Positions 1 through 6,647 of a stretch of DNA of 10,342 nucleotides are shown here, piece by piece. The stretch's first letter is position 1, and every line of letters starts with the position of its first letter. The translations under genes and the position numbers were made by a program. This DNA is from Nephromyces sp. MM_2019 (taxonomy: Eukaryota > Apicomplexa > Aconoidasida > Nephromycida). Under the pieces are notes generated by a model that worked only from the letters and a program-made list of their open reading frames with translations, made no database searches and had not been told where the DNA came from. The stretch covers positions 1-10,342 of the forward strand of contig JADHZB010000190.1 of the NCBI GenBank assembly GCA_015657535.1. The letters run 5' to 3'.

Positions 1-1
1 T

Positions 2-1564
2 GATATCCCTGAAACCGCAGAGGGGAAGGGGAAGTTTCCCTCTACACTAGCAGCCTGCAGGTCGATGGGGTATAGGGGGGTGGTGATCAACCGAACAGTA
101 TCCCTGCCTATCGATCCAGCAAGCTTATCTAAAGAGCTAAATATAAGTGTTTACTCCCCCCCCTCCCCCCTTCCTGGGGGAGTAATGAGTCAACAACCCC
201 ATACTGCTTCTTACTTAGAAGTGAAGCTGGGGCTTACAGCTTCTCCCCCCCTCACTACTTCATCAAAGAAGGAGCGAGGAAAATCCCCCCCTTCCACCCC
301 CCACAGCAACCATCAAAGTGATGGAAATCAATGCTATCCTATAGTAGCTGAGATACCCCCCCAAGAGGATGAAAGTCACTCTAATCATCCTAACAAGACA
401 CGGAGCACTAGTGTGTTCCCGAGCCCTCCATTCACCCTCCAAACTTACCCTATCATACACATACCCCCCTGGGCTCTACCTTATAGTAGAGGAAGCAAAA
501 GCTCAGGTAACAGCTTGAAAGCCCCCATAATCTCTAGGCTTCACCCCCCTTCGTTTGCCTGCAGTGATCAGTGGTGCGACTTCATTCCTATGGCTGCAGC
601 TCGAGGTGGAGTAGACCCGATCAAGTCATCATCCCCCAGGACACATACTACTGTCTCTGGAAGGGGTAATTCTCTCAGAGAGAGCTACTCCACCCCCCTT
701 GGAACAACCACCCCCCATGTTTCCTCCAACTTTGCCCCCCACTCCATCGCGCCATATGGAATGCGTGATGTTGGTGAGGGGGGGTATGATACCCCCAAAA
801 TCTCATCCCAAATCACCCCCCACGCCACCAGCGACAAAGCCCTCCACACCAACGACAAAGCCCCCCACACCACCACCTCCCTAACCACCCCCCACGACAC
901 CCCTCACAACCCCCCCCCTTTCCTATGCCTACGCCGAGCTACAGTTGTCCTACGCCACACCGACGACATCATCGCAGTTAACAAGTTTTCTACCCTCCAC
1001 CCCCAACTTGACGTTGTAGCTGTGCAGCCAGTGAATGAGAAAACGTGGAATGCTGCGACCAGTAGCTGTGAGTGTGATATCATCGCTCTCGATCTCTACA
1101 GTAACAAGAGACTACCATTCTCACTGAGGAGAGCTCAGATAGAGGTAGCCTTAGAGAGGGGTATAGTCTTTGAGGTGGAGGTGGGACCGGCCTTAAGAAG
1201 CTCAGCAATGAGGCAAAATCTACTCCAAAATTTACCCTTCCTACTACGACATCTGGGGGGTGGTAGAAGGGGGGTGCTGATCAGCAGTGGAGCTCGAGAT
1301 GTGTGCGAATTGAGGACGCCCTATGAGCTGAGTGGGTTAGCAAGCTTTCTAGGGGTTGGAGGGTTGGAGGAGGGTAGGAAGTGCTTGTCCGAAGTGGCAC
1401 TGGGAATGCTTTTTAAGGGGGGATCTCGAAGAACAGGGGGGACGGGGATCATAGGGGGGTTGGGGGGGAGGAGCTTGAGAGGAGGGGTGGAGGGGGTTGA
1501 GAGGGGAGGGGCAAAGCTTGAGAGGAGGGGTGGAATGAGATGCATACACGGTGACTTCATGTAA
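2..1564 (+). CDS. RPP30: RNase P/MRP protein subunit p30 (RPP30/Rpp1 family), 5' partial
   Basis: Protein subunit of nuclear RNase P (pre-tRNA 5' end removal) and RNase MRP (pre-rRNA cleavage), with a TIM-barrel/PHP-like fold. The first Met in the window is at 65 and opens the conserved motif MGYRGVVINRTV, matching the 'LGY..VAIN' segment near the N-terminus of human RPP30. The family begins upstream of this motif and the frame is open to the window edge, so the true start is missing. Residues below count from Met65. After a roughly 260-residue insertion the domain resumes with LRRATVVLR and LDVVAVQPVNEKTW. Then come CDIIALDL, LPFSLRRAQIEVALERGIVFE, VGPALRSSAMRQN, GVLISSGARDVCELRTPYEL and LASFLGVG (about residues 290-450), in family order. 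The tail from about 460 is Gly/Arg-rich and unlike the family. A splice acceptor just before the Met (pyrimidine stretch ending ctag near 50, or gcag at 60) is possible, so the first bases may be intron. The stop is at 1562, but GTAAGC at 1561 could be a 5' splice site. Family assignment is strong; both ends are uncertain. Confidence 0.87.
   Translation, partial: DIPETAEGKGKFPSTLAACRSMGYRGVVINRTVSLPIDPASLSKELNISVYSPPSPLPGGVMSQQPHTASYLEVKLGLTASPPLTTSSKKERGKSPPSTPHSNHQSDGNQCYPIVAEIPPQEDESHSNHPNKTRSTSVFPSPPFTLQTYPIIHIPPWALPYSRGSKSSGNSLKAPIISRLHPPSFACSDQWCDFIPMAAARGGVDPIKSSSPRTHTTVSGRGNSLRESYSTPLGTTTPHVSSNFAPHSIAPYGMRDVGEGGYDTPKISSQITPHATSDKALHTNDKAPHTTTSLTTPHDTPHNPPPFLCLRRATVVLRHTDDIIAVNKFSTLHPQLDVVAVQPVNEKTWNAATSSCECDIIALDLYSNKRLPFSLRRAQIEVALERGIVFEVEVGPALRSSAMRQNLLQNLPFLLRHLGGGRRGVLISSGARDVCELRTPYELSGLASFLGVGGLEEGRKCLSEVALGMLFKGGSRRTGGTGIIGGLGGRSLRGGVEGVERGGAKLERRGGMRCIHGDFM
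125..920 (+). other. Low-complexity insertion inside RPP30, studded with C6-C8 runs
   Basis: This segment separates two conserved RPP30 blocks that lie about 40 residues apart in human RPP30. Here they are about 265 residues apart. The translation is rich in Pro, Ser, Thr and His, with no domain I recognise. About sixteen runs of six or more C occur between 156 and 918, against one G run (around 779). The frame has no stop over roughly 795 bases, where about 12 stops would be expected by chance in random sequence. I therefore read it as coding insertion rather than intron, but the C bias lowers stop frequency and one or more in-frame introns cannot be excluded without RNA data. Confidence 0.6.
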
Positions 1565-1640
1565 GCACAAGCATGAACGCACACAACCATACACACACAC
1601 GTGCACCTCCCCCCCTAAACACACATATCTACGACTGCAG

Positions 1641-1776
1641 ATCAACACGCATATGGCCTGTTGGAGCCACTCTTTCACCTTCCAAGCCTTGCGCGAGCTC
1701 ATGCACACAAGAAACCCCAAGAAAACTCCACCCACCAATGCGCATCGCCTCATATCTCCACGCTAGCCCCCTCTAA
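1641..1776 (+). other. Possible alternative last exon of RPP30
   Basis: RPP30 can be read past its stop by splicing. A good donor (CTTCAT|GTAAGC, intron from 1561) pairs with an acceptor ending CTGCAG at 1640, an 80-nt intron. The donor leaves two bases of a codon and the next exon stays open for about 44 codons to a TAA at 1774-1776. The peptide (starting STRIWPVGATLSPSKPC) is not recognisable. A second frame is also open here, so coding potential is weak. Either the gene ends at 1564 or it gains this tail; the RPP30 C-terminus is variable in the family, so homology does not decide. Confidence 0.3.
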
Positions 1777-1790
1777 ATGCTTGAAGGTTG

Positions 1791-1806
1791 AAGGCCTTTA
1801 AGCCTT
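1791..1806. repeat. Inverted repeat 1 (5-bp stem)
   Basis: AAGGC at 1791-1795 pairs with GCCTT at 1802-1806 around a 6-base loop. It lies 5 bases before the stronger hairpin at 1811-1831. Confidence 0.45.
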
Positions 1807-1810
1807 GCAG

Positions 1811-1831
1811 AGCAACACACTCGCTGTTGCT
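1811..1831. repeat. Inverted repeat 2: 7-bp perfect stem followed by a T run
   Basis: AGCAACA (1811-1817) pairs perfectly with TGTTGCT (1825-1831) across a 7-base loop, and four more T follow the stem. The shape resembles an intrinsic terminator or a Pol III transcript end, but in a eukaryotic spacer it may be only a stable 3' UTR hairpin or chance. No RNA family is recognised. Confidence 0.5.
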
Positions 1832-1864
1832 TTTTCCAGTAATATAAGTGCATTGCGCTTTCAA

Positions 1865-1878
1865 GGTGTATGTACACC
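1865..1878. repeat. Inverted repeat 3
   Basis: GGTGT (1865-1869) pairs with ACACC (1874-1878) around a 4-base ATGT loop; read as DNA it is a 14-base palindrome. Confidence 0.4.
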
Positions 1879-1931
1879 CCCTCTGACACACGCATTACTT
1901 TGTGTGTGTTACTGAACTTTTGATACCTTAT

Positions 1932-1947
1932 AAAGCTTAGAAGCTTT
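1932..1947. repeat. Inverted repeat 4
   Basis: AAAGCTT AG AAGCTTT at 1932-1947 is a near-perfect palindrome with a two-base centre. As RNA it would form a 5-bp stem with a 6-base loop. Confidence 0.4.
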
Positions 1948-2523
1948 GCCTTGTTTAAGCATAGTCGCTGCGTGAAGCATGAGAATTCTACGGCATATAC
2001 AGTGGCGGGGTGGAGGGGGGGGGTTTAGTGAGACAGCTTGACTATGCAATGAGTTTCAGGTTGAGGGGGATGGGGGGTGGATGAATATAACAGGCTTGAA
2101 GCCTCTGGGGGAGGGGAGGAGTTTATAGGAGAGCGTTGTGGGAGGACAGAATGAGGCCGAAGAAATGACACACACACATATTGAAAGGGTAGAGTTTGAG
2201 AGAGTAGAAGTGTGTGAAGCGTTTAGGACTATGAAGTGAGCACACACACGAATTCGACACACCGGTTAAACACGCACGAGTTAGATACACATGCTAGACA
2301 CACGTTACAAACAGGTAAACATGTAAAAATACACGTATGTTACACACAGGCAAGCACGCACATGTTGCACACACACTTAGTGCGAGGTTTCACGCTGGTT
2401 TACCCTCAGAAGGAGCCATTCAATACCTCAGCACACAGCCCTTGTTCCCATGATAGGGGGGGAGCCTCTAAATCATAGGTGTGTTACAGCATGTGTGTGT
2501 GGGTGTTGCTAACCGAAGCTCAC

Positions 2524-4031
2524 TCAGTATCTTAAGCATGAGAAGAGATTAGTAAGAGTGCAGATAGACTACCTTAAAGGATAGAATAGCGTGTGAACAG
2601 TAAGGTACAAAACTTACGCCATATCATGCGTATTCGTTACTAAGGAGATCGCCTGCATCATCTATAGGAAGAAAGAAAACTGAGTGAGAGACTGTGCGTG
2701 TGTGTGTGGGAGGTGGCAGAGTGGCAGAAGCTAAGGTGTGAAAAAAGCACACACACAGGAGGTACGGACACACGTGCGCAAACACACATGCACACATGTA
2801 GACACAAACACATCCATATACACATCCACATACACACACACACACACACACACACTACACAATGCTTTCTGTTGTGGTTGCTTACCAGATTAGTGTGGGC
2901 CTTGGCCTCTGCAACCTTGCCGATCATATGCCCCAATCGCCTGAACGAAGAGGGGGGTGAGCTGGTCGAATAGGGGGGTTTGAGCGGGGGGACTGGGGTT
3001 TGCGAGGGTTGAATGGGGGGGTTTGAGTGAGGGGGTTGAATAGGGGGGTTTTACCAAGGTGGTTGAACACAAGCACACACACACACACACACACACAAAC
3101 GGCAGTGGCTTAAGGTCTCTATCTGCAGGTAAAAGGATAGTCAATCAAGGATATGGGGAATCCTCAAGTTAACCCTAGGATAGGAGGCACCACAATTAAG
3201 CTTCAACATTGTGTGTTAGGTAGTCTAGATGAGAGCTCTGCTCAGTAAAGTGTTTGTGTGTGTGTGTGTGTATGTGTAAGAGCAAGTGAAGGCCTACTGA
3301 CTTCTTCAAGAAAGCCTCTTTCTTGTCTAGGAATTCAAGGGCTTTTTCCAGGCTCATCTCCAAGAAGAACTGAAATCCTATCTCTATAAATATAGAGGAA
3401 GTGTCTGGCCTGCACACACAAAATTCCTTAAAATGGTGTTATACTTGAAAGCAACACACACACACACACACGAGCGTGGGACTACTGATAGTTGGAAGAA
3501 TGCACACACACACGAGCGTGGATCTCCTTGCACACAAAAATAACACACACACACACGAATATATACCCCTCCTTACTCGAAAATCAGCACATGCACACAC
3601 ACCAGCATCGATATCCTCCCGTATCACTGAAGCACACACACACACCCCTACATTCGCACACACGCATGCAGTAGCCTAGAAGCACCAAGTAACGCTATAA
3701 GCCAAAGAGTACAGTGTGTTAATCGTGGGCATGAAAGCCTAGAAGCAACTTTGGAGGCTCTAAGCTGGGAGAATCGCTCGGTAACACCTAGCTTTCAGTA
3801 TTTAACAATACATGCAAGCACAATGTGAAGGCTAACGAAGACTTACACATTAGCCTGCATGTATGTGTCTGAGCCTAGAGGGACTAGAGTATCCAAATCC
3901 TTCAATCCTGCCTCTTTAATGAGAAGAATCCTCTCTCTCAAGCTATTCCTGTGTGTGCAGCATAATCAGAGAAAAAGTGCACCGAAACCTTGGGTGTGTG
4001 TAGCAGTCAAGTAGAGGGGCTGTGTGTGTCT

Positions 4032-4066
<35 letters not shown>

Positions 4067-4417
4067 CGTGTGTGCATGTATGTGTTTGCATGTATGTGTG
4101 TGCGCATGTGTGTGCTAATTTTCGCCTGTGTGTGTGTGTATGGAGTTTTGTCCTTGTTTGTGGAGTTTTCCTTGTGTGTGTGTGTGTGTGCTTCAACTCC
4201 CTCTATTTTTGCACAAAACCTTTGAAAAATTGGTTTTTTATACTCAGAATGAAGAAGAGGAAGGAAATGCTTACAAATCATACAGTTTCTTTGATATTTC
4301 CTCCCGTTTCTCCGAACTTGCTGATATCTCAGTCATAAGCACATCTTCAAGTATATCCTCACTTTTGATAATAAGTTTCTCTAACGAATCGGGAAGATTC
4401 TCCTGCACCGCACTCAT
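2524..4417 (-). CDS. UXT: UXT/ART-27-like prefoldin alpha family protein, six exons, complete
   Basis: UXT is a small coiled-coil prefoldin-like protein, part of the URI/R2TP co-chaperone complex and a transcription cofactor in animals. I rebuilt the gene from the minus strand: exon 1 4417-4275, exon 2 3948-3847, exon 3 3409-3302, exon 4 2940-2886, exon 5 2661-2618, exon 6 2530-2524 (TGA). Introns are 326, 437, 361, 224 and 87 nt. Donors are GTAAGC, GTAAGT, GTCAGT, GTAAGC, GTAAGT; all acceptors end AG. Exons total 459 nt, giving 152 aa against 157 in human. The first alpha helix is EKLIIKSEDILEDVLMTEI. The beta-hairpin core is YMQANVPDTSSIFIEIG, matching the family 'YMQ..VPDTS.I.V.+G'. The second helix is LEKALEFLDKKEAFLKKRLG, continuing to EAKAHTNLMMQAI, which aligns with human IKAHIHMLLEGL. 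Met at 4417 is the first Met after an in-frame stop and has A at -3. Intron 5 has a TTACTAAT branch-like motif at 2548-2555. An earlier acceptor near 2574 would also stop at once. The exon 3 donor was chosen over GTAGGC at 3297 because only it keeps frame and homology. Confidence 0.9.
2697..2860. repeat. CA/GT microsatellites in UXT intron 4
   Basis: A short GT run at about 2697-2708 is followed by CA-rich DNA from 2749, ending in an uninterrupted (AC)12 at about 2832-2855. All lie in intron 4 of UXT. The minus-strand acceptor for exon 5 (pyrimidine tract then CTATAG) begins just past the GT run. Confidence 0.85.
2947..3062. repeat. Imperfect G-tract repeat in UXT intron 3
   Basis: Five runs of six or seven G occur within about 100 bases (near 2951, 2971, 2985, 3014 and 3042). 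Several sit in a shared unit close to TTGAATAGGGGGGTTTGAG, spaced about 14-30 bases apart. On the transcribed (minus) strand it reads as TTCAACCCCCC units that form part of the pyrimidine-rich 3' half of intron 3, running up to the acceptor of exon 4 at 2941. The plus strand fulfils the usual G-quadruplex pattern except that some loops are long. Confidence 0.7.
3073..3097. repeat. (CA)12 microsatellite in UXT intron 3
   Basis: An uninterrupted CA dinucleotide tract lies within intron 3 of UXT, next to the G-tract repeat. A GT tract in the opposite orientation sits at 3255-3271 in the same intron. Confidence 0.85.
3453..3666. repeat. CA blocks at about 42-base spacing in UXT intron 2
   Basis: CA tracts end near 3471, 3513, 3556, 3602, 3643 and 3662. 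The first three are 42 and 43 bases apart. The first two are each followed by the same CGAGCGTGG (3471-3479 and 3513-3521), which suggests an imperfect minisatellite built on the dinucleotide. All lie inside intron 2 of UXT. Confidence 0.6.
4021..4190. repeat. GT microsatellites in UXT intron 1
   Basis: GT-rich DNA covers 4021-4139, with a clean (TG)12 at about 4039-4063, and a second clean GT tract lies at 4173-4190. The plus-strand orientation (GT) is opposite to the mostly CA tracts in introns 2 and 4, so on the pre-mRNA this intron is CA-rich while those are GU-rich. Confidence 0.85.
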
Positions 4418-6647
4418 CTTGGCGTTTGATAGAACTGCCTGTGTACATGTGTGTGTGTGGATTTTTGGCAGTTTACTCTGATCCTCTCCCGTTGTTTTCT
4501 CCCTCCTCTGTGATTCACTCCAAATCGTCTCTTCGGCTACCGAAACATCATATGCCTTCAGAGTTCAAAGCAGCACACACATGACTGCGTGTGTGTGTTT
4601 CTCTCCATTCATCGTTAGCTTGCAAGTTTCTAAAGCTTTTTCTCCAAGTTAGAGCAACTCAGACTAATGTGACTATTCTCCAACATACACCGAAGCACAC
4701 ACACACACTCAATATCGCCACAAGGGCAGAAACTTGGGTTGTAGGTATAATCACGATTCAAAACCTTGCAACTGCAAGTAATCAAACAATCTATTTCCTG
4801 CCTCTTCTGATAGTCTTCATAGAAAGCCATTCAGCGAAGGAGTGTGCATATATGGATGATAGCTTAAGCCTCTACCTCATCGCCTTCTGCATACACACAA
4901 GTGCAGGTTTCTGCAAAAAGAGATAAAAGCGAAGAATCTGGGGATTGCATTAAGAAGAGCGTAAGCTTCAGCTCAGAAGATGTTGCGTCTTCAAGAGATT
5001 GAGTGAAGTAGGATGAAAAGAGAAGTTCTACACACACGGAGAAATAGAGATACACTAATAATAAGTTGCGCACACAAAGAGACACTAAAATACACTTGAA
5101 ATAACCAACACACACACCCGCTATCTAATTCGAGAAACAAAGCTAAAGGTAATTTCCCTCTTCCAGAGTGAATATTTTCATGCAAAAAAGGTCAAACAAA
5201 TCAGAATTTTCGTGGGAATCTCTGTGTTTCTCTTCTTCAAAGCAAAATAAAAAAAAAACATCATTTTCCTCAGCTTTCAGCTAATTAGCAAAAAAAAGAT
5301 TTTTTGCTCATCATGAGGTAATAAACTGCTAAATTACTAAGGAGGTTTTCATAAAATCAGCCTGAAGAAGCAAACACACCACAAATTACGGATAATATAA
5401 AGAAGAAATCTTTGCAAAAGAGGGATTCTCTGACATTTTTCCGCTGAAAAGTGTTGAGGAAAATAGACGAGGAGGGAGAATATGAGAAGATGATGTAACA
5501 TAGGGAAGAGAATTTCCTTCAGAAAATATTGAAAGCTTGAAAAGAAGGGAAACACTACACACGCACACAAGCAGAAATCAGATTTGGTGTGTGTGCGTGT
5601 GCTATGGTAATGTGTGTGTGTGCGCGTGTGTGCAATTTTCTTTGCTTAGCATGCAACTATCGCTGCTGATCTTCAGACTCGCTGCTTCTACTACAATATG
5701 AAGAAGCGGCCCGACAAATGCCGCGCATAGCAATAAATTCCCGACACTCCCTACCTACAAACCCCCGAGCACACACACCCCCACAGACACACACACACTC
5801 GCTCCGCAAGTTCTACCTCGCACACACTCATGCTCGACAAGAGGCTCGCACATACAGACGAGGATGTCAAGCCTAATTTCGTAGTAACACACACACACGA
5901 GGCATATGAAGGAGAGCTTCTCTCGTAAAGCATTCAACTCCATTTCAGTACTTCAATTCCTCCTTCCTCTTCATCTTCATCTTCTCCACCTCCTCGCTCA
6001 TAAACATCCACACACATCATTTTCTTTAGTTTCTTTGATAATCTTCTTCTTCAACTCTACTTCTTGGTCATCATCTTCCTCTTCTGCTCCCTCCTCTTCA
6101 TCTTTACTTCTTCCTTCGCTTGATCTCCCTCCTGTGCTTCTTCCTTCAAAGAATGTGTTTTAAGCTAATGAAGGATGGATTCCTATATTTCTATGTTTTT
6201 TTTATGCTCCTCGCTCATTTTCTGCTGTGAATTTTTGTGTGTGTTGCTGTGATAAGCCTATACTATAATCTTGAAAGTTAGGCGTGAAAAGTAGGATTTC
6301 TCCTTCTTCAACTGCTCTCTTTGAAGACGAGCGGGAGAAGTTGGAGTTTTGTGTGTACGTGGAGTTTTTGCCTCTGTCTTTACGGAGTTTTGCCTCTGTG
6401 TGTAGAGTTTTGTTTAGAAATTTTTCCCTCTTCATTATAATGCCGTTTTTGATGTAATTGAATTTTCTGATATTACTTACTCCTTATGGAGAAACGTCCT
6501 CCATAGAAACCCCCCTTTTCAGTGAAATTCCTTCCTCCACCTCGAACAAAATCTTCTCTTCCTCCCTCCACCTTTTGTGCTACCTCCTCGCCCCACTCCC
6601 CCCTCTACCTCCTGTGCTATCTCCTCTTCCCCTCCCCACCTCCCTCA
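4418..6647. other. Divergent intergenic region UXT/UTP5; no supported gene
   Basis: This 2.2 kb separates the UXT start (minus) from the UTP5 start (plus) and should hold both promoters. Several 40-100-codon open stretches occur on both strands (for example minus 4864-5030, plus 4867-5010, minus 5153-5280, minus 6050-6160), some bordered by GT/AG. They overlap each other on opposite strands, and none gives a recognisable protein or a consistent multi-exon model. CA/GT tracts lie at 4563-4600, 4695-4710, 5033-5120, 5560-5635 and 5760-5895. The part from about 5180 to 5345 is A/T-rich, with poly-A runs. From 5945 to 6150 the plus strand is almost pure CT with repeated CTTCATCTTC. The 12-mer CTCCTCGCTCAT occurs twice (near 5990 and 6207). 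A spliced gene may be hidden here. Confidence 0.5.
6541..6647 (+). promoter_or_regulatory. Pyrimidine-rich leader immediately upstream of UTP5
   Basis: The 100 bases before the chosen ATG are mostly C and T, with few purines. The UTP5 frame stays open upstream to an ATG at 6522, but those 42 codons give a Pro/Ser/Leu string with no family counterpart. I therefore treat the stretch as 5' UTR or possibly the pyrimidine tract of an upstream intron. Confidence 0.4.

Larger units (their letters stand above)
1777..2523. other. Spacer between convergent RPP30 and UXT genes
   Basis: No gene is supported here. The left part (1788-1950) contains four small inverted repeats, listed separately. From about 2000 to 2150 the plus strand is purine/G-rich, with a run of nine or more G near 2013 and another G6 near 2071. 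From 2236 to 2400 short CA tracts alternate with unique sequence. The short open frames are made largely of the repeats and encode His/Thr or Cys/Val strings. The two flanking genes point at each other, so this stretch should contain both 3' UTRs and polyadenylation sites, but I see no clear AATAAA on either strand. Confidence 0.6.

Noticed and set aside
2947..3062. G-rich repeat considered as telomeric or subtelomeric
   Set aside because: The unit is irregular, there are only about five copies, and they lie inside an intron of a housekeeping gene.
3100..3121. Possible 22-nt micro-exon on the minus strand after a good acceptor (CCTGCAG)
   Set aside because: Its phase fits exon 4 but not exon 3, its donor (GTTTGT) is weak, and the UXT alignment is complete without it.
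3196..3297. Alternative UXT end: exon 3 read through or spliced at GTAGGC (3297) to a peptide ending HLDYLTHNVEA
   Set aside because: This removes the second half of the last helix. The chosen donor GTCAGT at 3301 joins in frame to exon 4 and restores full family length and similarity (KAHTNLMMQAI).
3453..3666. Regular spacing considered as a CRISPR array
   Set aside because: The repeats are plain CA tracts of varying length in a eukaryotic intron, not conserved direct repeats, and there are no cas genes.
2624..4225. Open frames of 60-110 codons made of His-Thr or Cys-Val repeats on both strands
   Set aside because: They are translations of CA/GT microsatellites, which lack stops in several frames. 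They lie in UXT introns and show no protein family.
4630..4830. Minus-strand frame with CPCGD, recalling the DPH3/DPH4 CSL zinc finger
   Set aside because: The second CxxC pair is missing (CSNL instead), and the following Cys residues come from a GT microsatellite.
4740..4911. Minus-strand spliced reading with RLFDYLQLQG, recalling the end of the HscB J domain
   Set aside because: The motif is short. The required HPD motif and C-terminal HscB domain could not be found in any consistent exon chain, so the resemblance may be chance.
4727..4960. Plus-strand exon chain giving FIESHSAKE joined to FLQKEIKAKNLGIAL, recalling ribulose-phosphate 3-epimerase
   Set aside because: Phases fit, but the preceding segment does not match and the downstream NPGFGGQ-type motif of the enzyme is absent on the plus strand through 6000.
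5930..6160. Acidic Glu/Asp-rich minus-strand frame
   Set aside because: It is the complement of a CT-rich tract of CTTCATCTTC repeats. Such tracts always give acidic or Lys-rich open frames, and no conserved motif or start was found.
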